Shown here piece by piece: positions 48,405-56,549 of a stretch of 64,000 nucleotides of DNA. This DNA comes from CAWGJF01 sp963822905 (GTDB taxonomy: Bacteria; Bacteroidota; Ignavibacteria; Ignavibacteriales; Ignavibacteriaceae). The notes under the pieces were generated by a model. The model did not search any database, was not told where the DNA came from, and was given only the letters and a program-made list of their open reading frames with translations. Numbering within the stretch: the stretch's first letter is position 1; every line of letters begins with the position of its first letter. Location of the stretch: assembly GCA_963822905.1 (NCBI GenBank), contig CAWGJF010000003.1, forward strand, positions 720,346-784,345, written 5' to 3'. Both the position numbers and the translations under genes were made by a program.

Positions 48405-48599
48405 GTATAACTATTACTTATCAGGAATTGGGGAATGCTTTACTATCCTAATATGAATCAATCCTAAATAAAAATGTCTTTATCAGAAATCAAAATCGTA
48501 ATTTCTATTCCTAATATCATTCAAAAAGATTTTTATTAAGATTAGAGCGTACTGTAGTTATCAGGATAAGCACTCCCTGTTTATTTACTGCAAACTTCC
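48405..48599 (-). repeat. Element T2, 195-bp array-end repeat (attI position)
   Basis: Starts at core GTATAAC (48405-48411) followed by TATTACTTATCAGGA and ends ...TATCAGGATAAGCACTCC...GCAAACTTCC, as in T1. Differences from T1 are scattered substitutions and one-base indels. The core at its left belongs to the adjacent cassette (it matches 47685 in inverted form), so only the part from TATTACTT on is element-specific. Confidence 0.75.
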
Positions 48600-48631
48600 T
48601 CAATATCCAATTCATATTAAATAATCCATCA

Positions 48632-48889
48632 TTATTTTCCGTGCTGCCAGCAATAATCAGAGCCGGGTTCCGCTAAGCGTTTACATTTTTTCCCATCTTT
48701 AGTTTTTGCAATACATTTTTTACTGGTTGTATCGCTTTTCTCTTTCTTAATTTTGTCGGAATTTTTTAATGCGGGCGGCTTGCTATCTTTTTTTTCTTTG
48801 CTGCCGGGCTTTGTTTCGTAAACAGTCCAGACAGTAAATGCTGCAGAGATGAAAACTAATGAACACAGGATATAATAAAATTTTTTCGT
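48632..48889 (-). CDS. Tiny membrane-anchored Cys/His-motif protein with ACG start
   Basis: 85 codons ending at TAA. The N-terminal KKFYYILCSLVFISAAFTVW is a membrane helix or signal anchor. A Lys/Ser-rich linker follows, then CIAKTKDGKKCKRLAEPGS and DYCWQHGK, a C-x7-C-x9-C-x2-H pattern like small zinc-binding C-x(n)-C-x(n)-YCxxH proteins of Bacteroidota. No ATG, GTG or TTG fits; the frame begins well at ACG (48889), 7-8 bases after GGGAG. Either a real non-canonical start or a base error. HNH gene lies just upstream on the same strand. Confidence 0.6.
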   Translation of the reverse strand, partial: TKKFYYILCSLVFISAAFTVWTVYETKPGSKEKKDSKPPALKNSDKIKKEKSDTTSKKCIAKTKDGKKCKRLAEPGSDYCWQHGK

Positions 48890-48983
48890 CTGACTCTCCC
48901 TGTTTTATTTTATCGCTTTATTAATATAACTCATTTTTTTGTTATGTGCTTAAAACATTATTCAACTGTTTTATAAATTGGCT

Positions 48984-49211
48984 TCAATGACATCCATTAC
49001 TGTTTATACATTCACACTGGAAATTAGATAACAGGAGAGCAAGCTGTTTTGTATGCTCACCAAACGGTTCGGGGGTTTTCCCCGGGGTTCCGTTGGTTTT
49101 GGCTGCTTCATAGCATTTATGACATAGCACCTGTGCATTCTCCAGACTGTTTCCGCCATCCCACCTGATATGATGCACTACCAGATCTTCTGTACGTGTA
49201 CATTTAGTCAT
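48984..49211 (-). CDS. Small HNH-type endonuclease-like protein
   Basis: 75 aa. Contains the HNH core VVHHIRWDGGNSLENAQVLC with the following HKCYEAAKTNG, and a second Cys pair at the end (CECINSNGC). It is shorter than most HNH nucleases and lacks an upstream CxxC pair except for CTRT near the N-terminus, so it may be a minimal or truncated form. Role unknown; such small proteins are common near mobile DNA. Confidence 0.7.
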   Translation of the reverse strand: MTKCTRTEDLVVHHIRWDGGNSLENAQVLCHKCYEAAKTNGTPGKTPEPFGEHTKQLALLLSNFQCECINSNGCH

Positions 49212-49412
49212 CCCGGTTATCCTTTTTTTAGCGAATGTTATTATTTAGGTATTCTCATTCTTTCCCCTGTATTTATGATAGGAATAATTACAGCAGCCTT
49301 ACTTCCAGTACAGGAAGCAATAACTGTAAAATCTAATGATTGATTTTTCGTATTTAATCCTTACGGTTTCCAGGTTCCGGGTTAAATGTAAAACTTTTTG
49401 CGGACAGTTCGT

Positions 49413-49471
49413 TTAGTACATGTACTAACTATTTTTTGCAAAACCGGGTTTTTGTTTAGTACATGTACTAA
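49413..49471. promoter_or_regulatory. Two identical 16-bp palindromes (possible operator pair)
   Basis: TTAGTACATGTACTAA occurs at 49413-49428 and again at 49456-49471, a centre-to-centre distance of 43 bp (about four helical turns). The 16-base palindrome is perfect in both, and flanking GT is shared. This is the form expected of a dimeric repressor or activator site used twice. The regulated gene is unclear: the small HNH gene at 49211 reads away from it on one side, the 25-codon frame at 49881 on the other. Confidence 0.55.
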
Positions 49472-49570
49472 AGTATTACTTGCTGCATGGAAAGTATTTG
49501 TTAGCCTGTATGGTCTGGCGGCTTACCCAAAAACCAAAATAATGGTTAAAAACAGTCTGTTTTCGGTTAG

Positions 49571-49646
49571 TAAAATTACAAATGGGACTCTGAGCCTTCA
49601 GACACGTATAAAATTACAAATGGGACTCTACGCCTGTAGAACTCTA
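49571..49646 (+). repeat. 38-bp direct repeat pair with covarying hairpins
   Basis: TAAAATTACAAATGGGACTC occurs at 49571 and 49609. Each copy continues into a hairpin with the same loop but different stem: TCTGA-GCCT-TCAGA and TCTAC-GCCT-GTAGA. The stems differ at two or more positions on both sides in a pairing-preserving way. The same hairpin form occurs in the 42-bp array at 29.68 kb. Confidence 0.75.
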
Positions 49647-49880
49647 TTATAAAAAGTTGAAAATAAATTCTGCCAAAATTGCAGAATTGAGGAGATTGTA
49701 ATTAATTCTAAAACAATAAAAAGGTTGTTTTTTTGTCTTTTTAAAATTTTCTTACCTTTCGGTAACATTGGCTTAACCTTGGTATAACCTCGGTCTCATC
49801 CTGGTCCCATTTATCATAGTCCTGGGATTGTCTGTCTTTATGTCATAATCTTAATATTGTTTTCAGGAGATTAAAGAAGT

Positions 49881-49958
49881 ATGGACTTTTTTGATCAGAG
49901 TTTTATAAGGGATAGTAATAATGACGGAGATGAGGAGCCTGTGCCTCCAACACCTTAA
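49881..49958 (+). CDS. Possible 25-aa acidic peptide
   Basis: MDFFDQSFIRDSNNDGDEEP followed by VPPTP and TAA. AGGAG lies 10-12 bases upstream and a strong terminator hairpin follows 10 bp after the stop, so this has the layout of a very small gene. No family known to me. The D/E-rich, Pro-ending chain has no membrane helix. Confidence 0.35.
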   Translation: MDFFDQSFIRDSNNDGDEEPVPPTP

Positions 49959-49968
49959 GTGAAATAAA

Positions 49969-49994
49969 AAAGGGAACACTCAGGTGTTCCCTTT
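49969..49994. terminator. Bidirectional terminator
   Basis: AAAGGGAACAC - TCAG - GTGTTCCCTTT: 11 perfect pairs with A run on one side and T run on the other. It lies between the 25-codon frame (+) and the HNH gene (-), which converge; it includes the stop of the latter. Confidence 0.88.
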
Positions 49995-50415
49995 AATCTT
50001 CATCCGGGTCTTTATCCTTTCCAATTTTACCACCAATTGCTGCACCTACTGCAGTCCCCCAGGGACCAGCAACTGAGCCAATTAAACCGCCAATAATTAC
50101 ACCTTTTAGAGTATTATTTGTTTTTGCAATTTTTCTTTTTTCTTTTGAAAGAGGAGCCCTGGTTTTGCCGTGCTTAGATCGAGCCGATTTAGTTGACTTA
50201 TTATTTTTGCTTCTGTTGCAAGATATATGAGCAGGATATAGATTATTTAATCTATTTGTTCCACCCATTGATTTAGGATTTGAATGCTCTACTTCCCAAG
50301 CACCTTTTAGGTACATTAATCCATAATTAGTGAATGCTAATTTCTTGTGGCAGAGATGACACTTTCCATTAGTCCTATCATATATTTTTCTAAGTTCCTT
50401 TTTTGAAAACGCCAC
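49993..50415 (-). CDS. HNH endonuclease with C-terminal glycine zipper
   Basis: 140 aa. HNH domain with two CxxC-type zinc ligands (CHLCHKKL, CNRSK), the catalytic-type WEVEHSNPKSMGGTNRLNNL and a basic linker. The last 40 residues are VIIGGLIGSVAGPWGTAVGA plus AIGGKIG, a glycine-zipper membrane hairpin, then an acidic tail. HNH cuts nucleic acid; the glycine zipper would insert into membrane. The combination is unusual for a housekeeping nuclease and suggests an effector or a membrane-tethered nuclease. It is next to a lipoprotein gene, 80 bp upstream on the same strand. Confidence 0.82.
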   Translation of the reverse strand: MAFSKKELRKIYDRTNGKCHLCHKKLAFTNYGLMYLKGAWEVEHSNPKSMGGTNRLNNLYPAHISCNRSKNNKSTKSARSKHGKTRAPLSKEKRKIAKTNNTLKGVIIGGLIGSVAGPWGTAVGAAIGGKIGKDKDPDED

Positions 50416-50494
50416 ATCACATTAATTATTAACTAATTTACTAAATATGAGAATTAACATATCCTTGCATGTTATCAAATAAGAAAATAATTAC

Positions 50495-50971
50495 TTAACG
50501 AGTAGTCCTACCGACAACTCCCATAATATCTGTTTTAACCGTTTCTAATAGACGATTGTCATATCCAACAATCCATTGATCATCATCCAGATAATTTGCT
50601 TCAGTTTTAATGTCAACGTTTTTACCATTTGCTGAAAATTTTACTAAGGCTCTTACTCTATAATTCTCTGTTCTTTCGCCAACTTTCCACCAGGTATATA
50701 TCCAAGATGTTCTTACATAATAACCGTCTTTAGAAATCATTTCCAATTCAAATTTCTTTGCTAGAATATCAACGACCTGTTGCCAAGCATCTTCAAGCGA
50801 TAGATTCTCTCTGATTTCAATACTTGTCCAACTTGGTTCATAAGCTTTGATAAATGATTCGGGCGCGGATGCACATCCAGTAAGTAAAAAAGTAGTTAGT
50901 ACTGAAGAGAGTATAAAAATTAAGATTTTGCCTCTTTTATAATTCAGACAGTGATAGTAATTACGTAACAT
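50495..50971 (-). CDS. Lipoprotein of unknown function
   Basis: 158 aa. The signal peptide ends with lipobox LLTGC (Cys at about 33). The mature protein looks alpha/beta, with WQQVVDILAKKFELEMISKD and a C-terminal DNRLLETVKTDIMGVVGR helix, similar to the shape of BamC/DUF-type lipoprotein domains, but I cannot name a family. Possibly cotranscribed with the HNH gene downstream. Confidence 0.7.
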   Translation of the reverse strand: MLRNYYHCLNYKRGKILIFILSSVLTTFLLTGCASAPESFIKAYEPSWTSIEIRENLSLEDAWQQVVDILAKKFELEMISKDGYYVRTSWIYTWWKVGERTENYRVRALVKFSANGKNVDIKTEANYLDDDQWIVGYDNRLLETVKTDIMGVVGRTTR

Positions 50972-51215
50972 AAAATGTTCCTTTCAAATAATATGTTTAG
51001 TTAAGACAGAATTTATGCCATAATAAATCTTTGATTATCAACCGTAATGTTACTTATTCAATCCGTAATGAGTAATTATTATAGCAGGCAAAAGAAATTA
51101 CATTTAGAATTCATAGCAAAGAATTAACAGAAAGTATCTGGAACTTTAAAAGTATTTTGTATACTTTGAACACCAGTTAAGAGGGAATCCAAACTAAGTT
51201 TTTGAGGGAACCGCA

Positions 51216-52408
51216 ATGAAAACTATTTTATTTGCCTGTTTGTTATTACTAACCGCATTTAATTTATCAGCACAAACTATATTAAACGCTGGAGATATTG
51301 CAATTGTGGGAATCAATACGGACAACCCGGATGATTTTGCTTTTGTACTGCTTACAGATATTGAATCAGGTACAGTAATTAATTTTACAGATAACGGCTG
51401 GCTGGCTGCGGGAGGCTTTAGAACAGGTGAAGGAATTAAAGCCTATACATGCTCCATCAAATTTAACAGCAGGTTCGGTAATTATTTATTCTGTTAATTC
51501 ATCAGACTTTAGTAATGTTTCAGGAAGTTTTCTCTTGTCTACTGAGTGGCGACCAGATAATTGCATTCCAGGGGGATATTTCCACACCATCACTGGTTTA
51601 TGCGCTTAATGATGATGGTGCAGGAGTATGGGCTGCTGATGCAACAAGTTCAAACAACTCAGCATTGCCATCCGGTTTGGTTAATGGATTTTCTGCAGTT
51701 GCACTAAATGAAGTTGACAATGCATACTACAGCGATGGTCCTTATACTGACTTGAATATATTAAGAGCAGCAATAGGGGATAACACATTATGGACAGGAA
51801 CTGACACAGGTGGTTATGATTTCACAGTGGTATTTGCTGATGGAAATCTTCCTGTAGAGCTATCTTCATTTACAGCAGAGGTAAATGAAAACAAAGTTTT
51901 GCTAAACTGGAGAACTGAAACAGAAGTAAATAATTATGGATTTGAGATCCTTCGACAAGCTCAGGATGACACGTGGCAGTTACTGGGTTTTGTTGAAGGT
52001 AACGGAAATTCAAACTCACCTAAATACTATTCATATACCGACAATTCAGTTTCATCAGGCAGCTATTTTTACAGGTTAAAACAAATTGATAATGATGGCA
52101 GATTTGAGTATTCAAAAGTTGTAGAAATTACAGTTAGTGATGTAACAACATTTCAGTTGGGCCAAAATTACCCCAACCCGTTTAATCCATCTACTGAAAT
52201 AAGATTTAGCATTCCGGAAACAGGTAATGTTAATCTGACAGTTTACAATATCATCGGAGAACAGGTTGCAGTGTTATTGAATGGAGTGATGGAAGCCGGA
52301 TCACACACAATTAATTTCAATGCAGAAAATCTATTAAGCGGAATATATTTTTATACACTAAAGACAGGAAACATTGTTGAAATGAAGAAGATGATTTTGC
52401 TGAAATAG
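51216..52408 (+). pseudogene. Secretion-tailed exported protein, frameshifted twice
   Basis: Signal peptide MKTILFACLLLLTAFNLSAQ, then LNAGDIAIVGINTDNPDDFA and NFTDNGWLAAGGFRTGEG. The frame is lost near 51440, continues as APSNLTAGSVIIYSVNSSDF in another frame to about 51540, then shifts again into SGDQIIAFQGDI... to the stop. The N-terminal domain is the exported LNAGDIAI-type domain seen in several surface proteins. The module LPVELSSFTAEVN...EVNNYGFEILRQ and tail QNYPNPFNPSTEIRF...KMILLK follow. Joined length about 397 aa. Probably functional if the indels are consensus errors. Confidence 0.72.
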
Positions 52409-52519
52409 AAACCAGGTTAACAGGCTTAAGAAAACAATTCTGACTTGAAAAAGTTTATAATTTTAAAGTATGTTCTGAGTGAATTGAAATGACAATTATT
52501 TATTATGAGGATAGAACAG

Positions 52520-53680
52520 ATGAATTTTGTAAAAGGACTTTCTTTATTAATTTTTGCTTTGGTGATTTTTCAGTCAACTTTAACTGCCCAGCTTCCTCAA
52601 CCCGATCATATAGTAATAGTTATAGAAGAAAACCACAGTTTCAACCAGATTGTTGGCAGCAGTGCTGCGCCGTATATTAATAGCCTGGTTGATGATACCT
52701 TATCAGCATTATTTACAGATTCACACGGAGTAACTCACCCAAGCCAGCCGAATTACCTATGGCTTTTCTCAGGCGATAACCAGGGAGTAATTGATGACAA
52801 CCTTCCGATAGATACACCGTTCACTACTTTGAATCTTGGAGCTGAGCTTCTGGATAACGGAAAGACATTTGAAGGATATTCCGAAAGCTTACCGTATCCC
52901 GGTTTCCATGGTGGTTCATCGGGAGCTTATGCAAGAAAACATAATCCATGGGTAAACTGGCAGGATTCAAATCCTAATGGTATCCCATGGTATTTGAATG
53001 AACCGTTTTCAGATTTTCCAACAGATTATAATACACTGCCTACTGTATCATTTGTAATTCCGAATCAAAACAATGATATGCATAATGGTAATGACCCAAA
53101 TAGAATTACAACAGGAGATACCTGGCTTCAGAATAATCTTGATGAATACATTCAGTGGGCAAAAACACATAATAGTCTAATGATAATAACATTTGACGAA
53201 GATGATTTCACAAGCACGAATTGGATAGCTACATTGTTTATCGGCGAAATGGTAAAGAACGGTGAGTACAGTCAAAGTATAAATCATTTAAATGTACTCA
53301 GAACAATTGAAGATATTTATGGATTAGTTTATGCAGGCAGCAGCGGTGATTCTTCATTGATTACAAACTGTTGGCGGGAAAACGTAACTTCGGTTATTGA
53401 TAATCAATCAAGAATTGACCATTTTGAACTTAAACAGAATTATCCGAATCCTTTTAATCCAACGACAAAGATCAGTTGGCAGTCTGCAGTAGACAGTTGG
53501 CAAGCCTTGAAGATTTATGACGTCCTGGGTAATGAAGTTGTAACTCTCGTAAATGAATACCAACCTGCAGGAAGTTACTCTGTGGAGTTCAACGCTTCCA
53601 GTTTACCAAGCGGAATTTATTTTTATACGTTGAGATCTGGAAACAATGTTGAGACTAAGAAGATGATATTGCTGCGTTAG
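52520..53680 (+). CDS. Exported phosphoesterase-family protein with secretion tail
   Basis: About 386 aa. I start at ATG 52520, giving signal peptide MNFVKGLSLLIFALVIFQST; GAGG lies 9-10 bases before it (an in-frame ATG lies 15 bases earlier). The domain is of the bacterial phosphoesterase/acid phosphatase type (phospholipase C-like family): PDHIVIVIEENHSFNQIVGS with the conserved Glu-Glu-Asn-His, then THPSQPNYLWLFSG, and later MIITFDEDD. The tail QNYPNPFNPTTKISW...KKMILLR closes it, without the longer shared module. Converges with the EVE-type gene, overlapping by a few bases. Confidence 0.85.
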   Translation: MNFVKGLSLLIFALVIFQSTLTAQLPQPDHIVIVIEENHSFNQIVGSSAAPYINSLVDDTLSALFTDSHGVTHPSQPNYLWLFSGDNQGVIDDNLPIDTPFTTLNLGAELLDNGKTFEGYSESLPYPGFHGGSSGAYARKHNPWVNWQDSNPNGIPWYLNEPFSDFPTDYNTLPTVSFVIPNQNNDMHNGNDPNRITTGDTWLQNNLDEYIQWAKTHNSLMIITFDEDDFTSTNWIATLFIGEMVKNGEYSQSINHLNVLRTIEDIYGLVYAGSSGDSSLITNCWRENVTSVIDNQSRIDHFELKQNYPNPFNPTTKISWQSAVDSWQALKIYDVLGNEVVTLVNEYQPAGSYSVEFNASSLPSGIYFYTLRSGNNVETKKMILLR

Positions 53681-54103
53681 AGTTCAATATTCATTGCATC
53701 AGCAATTATTTTAAAATCATTATCCCCGATTTGAAATAATCCACGTCTGAATGGAAAGCCCCACTTCTTTTTGTCTTTTATAAACTCAAGTTTATCAATT
53801 AAATCTTTTATTGAAACCTGCTGACATTTGATAAACTTGAGTCTGCGTCTCCACGGATGAAATGTTGGAGTCATTTCAACCTGGTAAGGTTCTGTATCGG
53901 TTACAATTCCGATTGCAGTAAACTTTTGCAGCGGTTCACCGTTTTCAAATTTAGTCTTTGGGAGAATAAAATACGATCAAATCATCTTTTGAAAGCTTTT
54001 TAATGTTTATTGCTTTCCCGTGGTTAGCCTGTGTAAATCCACCTTCAATTCCTCTTTCCAGGTGGTCAAATGATACAGTATTTATCCAGTATTTTATTCC
54101 CAT
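53677..54103 (-). pseudogene. EVE-domain protein of UPF0310 type, frameshifted
   Basis: From ATG 54103 the frame reads MGIKYWINTVSFDHLERGIE, then KLSKDDLIVFYSPK, where it breaks near 53965. It continues in another frame as FENGEPLQKFTAIGIVTD, then MTPTFHPWRRRLKFIKCQ, and ends KKKWGFPFRRGLFQIGDNDF KIIADAMNIEL at 53677. That ending is diagnostic of UPF0310 EVE proteins. About 141 aa when joined, normal length. One missing or extra base in the CCCAAAG stretch would explain it. Confidence 0.8.
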
Positions 54104-54202
54104 AATTATTTAATTAAGAATGATTGATAAAAAAAGCTTCGCTTTTCAAACTTAAATTAAAGTTTAAACTGCGAAGCTAAAATGTAATCAGCAATTATTT
54201 AT

Positions 54203-56275
54203 TTACTTGCCAAGGTTTTCCTTGAGTGTAGGAATATTCGCTTCACCGTTTGGCACTGTAATGCTTGAGTTCTTAAAATCATTTCCTATAGGTTCTGATT
54301 TGCCGCCGATAATTTGTGAAAGAAAAATTTCCGCAACTGCATTGAAAGATAAACGGTTTTCCGGTCTTGCAAATCCGTGTCCTTCATCCGGGTAAAGTAC
54401 ATAAGTAACAGGAATATTTTTATCCTGCATTGCCTTAACAATCTGGTCTGCTTCAGTTTGCTTAACACGCGGGTCATTAGCTCCCTGGCCAATAAGCAGT
54501 GGTTTTGTAATCTTATCAGCGTAAGTAAGTGGTGAACACTCGTTAAGAAATTTTCTTCCTTCTTCCGTTCTGTGGTCGCCAACTCTTGAAGTAAACATAT
54601 TTATCATTGGTGTCCAGTAAGGCGGAATTGTTTCAAGCAATGTTTGCAGGTTTGATGGACCGCAGATATCAACACCGCAGGCAAATTCATCAGGTGTAAA
54701 AGTAAGACCAACAAGTGTAGCATAACCGCCGTAGCTGCCACCCATAATTGCAACTTTATTTTTATCTGCTATTTTCTCATTAACAGCCCAGTCAACAGCA
54801 TCCAGAAGATCATTGTGCATTTTGCGGGACCATTCCATATTACTTGCATTTATAAAATCTTTTCCAAAACCTGTTGATCCTCTGTAGTTTACACTAAGCA
54901 CTGCATAACCCCTGTTAGCCAGCCATTGATGGTAAGAATGGTAACCCCAGGAATCACGTGCCCACGGACCGCCATGAACAAAAAGAACCATCGGGAGCGG
55001 TGAATCCGGTTTTCCGTCATTATCGGGATCGCTCCAGTAGGGTATGGAAAGATAACTTACAAGTGTAAGTCCATCGCGCGATTTAATTTCAACAGGATGC
55101 ATTTTAGCAAGGTGAACTTTTTCTAAATCTTTCCGGTTTGTAAAAAGGAATTCAGCTTTTTTGTCAGGGCGGTTATAAACATAATAATTAACCGGTCCGT
55201 CATCTTTAACAAATGCAACAGTCCAGACATTATCATCAAGAGAACGGCTGGTTACGCTCATATCACCATCAGCAACTGTTTTAAGGTAATCAAAATCCGG
55301 TTTAATAGAATTATCAAGTATCTTCCACTCTGTACGCAGGTATTCTGAAGCGGCTGCTTCAATCGTTTTTTCTGTTGGATTAATCATTACATCACTCAAA
55401 TCTGCACGCGGGTCTTCAAATATTACATCTTTATTTCCTGTTTCAAGATTCACTGAAACCAGAGCTGCTGTATTTCTTCCACGGCTATCGATCATATAAA
55501 GAATCTTCCCGGTTTTATCAAAACCAACAGGTGAAGTAGTTAAAGCATCTTCCATTGGAATTTTATCGAAAGTTTTCCATCCATTTTTTCCATCAGGCAC
55601 AAACAATTGCATGCCTCCATCATCAGTACTCTCCATTGCATACCTTATGTTATAATCATCATCTGTCTGGAAACCTAAAAACCTGTCGTTCTGCTGGATC
55701 ATTTGCATTTTTCCATCGATGATATTCAAACGATAAACATCGCTGAACTGCGGGTTGCGGTTGTTCAAACTAATTAAAATTTGGTTCGGAAATTTGTAGC
55801 TTACTTCCTGGATATTTGCACGGGGTCTTAGTTTTTCACCGTTGGGCATTGTTACCGGGTTTCCATCCGGTCCGGGAATTTCTTCAAACGGTGTAAGGTT
55901 TTTATCCTCTTTGGTATTTACGTTTACAGAATGAACCTGCCAGTTTTCATCTCCACCCTGATCCTGAAGGTAAATTATCTGTTCATTATTGTAAGCCCAG
56001 AAATATGTTCGAATTCCCCGGAGAGTATCTTTGGTAATAGCCACTGCATCTCCTGGTTTATCAAGCGGGGCAATCCAAACATTAAGCACATCATTAACCG
56101 GTGCCAGGAAACTTATCATCTGGTGGTTCGGACTAATTTTTAGTGAGGCTTTATCAGGGTTTCCGAATATTACTTGTCGTGGAATCAAATTTTCCTCCTT
56201 TGAACAATTTGTCAGAAAGAATAGAGATAGAATGAGCAAGACAAATGAAAAAATTTTTAATGAAATAGTTTTCAT
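54203..56275 (-). CDS. S9-family prolyl oligopeptidase, lipoprotein
   Basis: 690 aa. The lipoprotein signal ends LFFLTNC (Cys about 25), so the enzyme is anchored in the envelope. An N-terminal seven-bladed propeller region (about 30-390) is followed by the alpha/beta-hydrolase domain with oxyanion stretch FVHGGPWARDSWGY, nucleophile GGSYGGYAT, catalytic Asp in GANDPRV and His in PDEGHGFARPENR. It would cleave peptides, often after Pro or acylated termini. Length and order are normal for S9C-type proteins. Confidence 0.93.
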   Translation of the reverse strand: MKTISLKIFSFVLLILSLFFLTNCSKEENLIPRQVIFGNPDKASLKISPNHQMISFLAPVNDVLNVWIAPLDKPGDAVAITKDTLRGIRTYFWAYNNEQIIYLQDQGGDENWQVHSVNVNTKEDKNLTPFEEIPGPDGNPVTMPNGEKLRPRANIQEVSYKFPNQILISLNNRNPQFSDVYRLNIIDGKMQMIQQNDRFLGFQTDDDYNIRYAMESTDDGGMQLFVPDGKNGWKTFDKIPMEDALTTSPVGFDKTGKILYMIDSRGRNTAALVSVNLETGNKDVIFEDPRADLSDVMINPTEKTIEAAASEYLRTEWKILDNSIKPDFDYLKTVADGDMSVTSRSLDDNVWTVAFVKDDGPVNYYVYNRPDKKAEFLFTNRKDLEKVHLAKMHPVEIKSRDGLTLVSYLSIPYWSDPDNDGKPDSPLPMVLFVHGGPWARDSWGYHSYHQWLANRGYAVLSVNYRGSTGFGKDFINASNMEWSRKMHNDLLDAVDWAVNEKIADKNKVAIMGGSYGGYATLVGLTFTPDEFACGVDICGPSNLQTLLETIPPYWTPMINMFTSRVGDHRTEEGRKFLNECSPLTYADKITKPLLIGQGANDPRVKQTEADQIVKAMQDKNIPVTYVLYPDEGHGFARPENRLSFNAVAEIFLSQIIGGKSEPIGNDFKNSSITVPNGEANIPTLKENLGK

Positions 56276-56549
56276 AACATCCTCATAGAATGTGAATTAA
56301 ATTATGTGCAGGAATTTTAAAAGGTAATTGTACAAAGTTAATAATATCATCACAATTGTTTAACTGATTTGTTGGATATAACTTTTTAATCCCATTGCTT
56401 CATTAACTAATTATTAAATTTCGAAATATTGCTAAAAACACCGCATATTTTAATCCATTAACTTTCTATTGAGTTCAAATTCCGCTATTTTTAACCTCAC
56501 GATAAAAATTAATTTCTTTTCCATAAATAATCTAAAAGGGAGTAATAGG

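Larger units (their letters stand above)
49212..49880. other. Gene-poor region with palindromes and hairpin repeats
   Basis: About 670 bp between the small HNH gene and the 25-codon frame at 49881. Holds twin 16-bp palindromes, a 38-bp repeat pair and AT-rich leader. An 84-codon frame at 49398-49652 overlaps these repeats and I do not consider it coding. Confidence 0.5.

Noticed and set aside
29439..48599. Composite transposon bounded by T1 and T2
   Set aside because: T1 and T2 are direct copies 19 kb apart, but no transposase lies within either, and each is joined precisely to a cassette core, which a composite transposon would not explain.
49398..49652. 84-codon protein-coding gene
   Set aside because: The frame spans the twin palindromes and the 38-bp repeats, has no ribosome site and low-complexity composition; better explained as non-coding.
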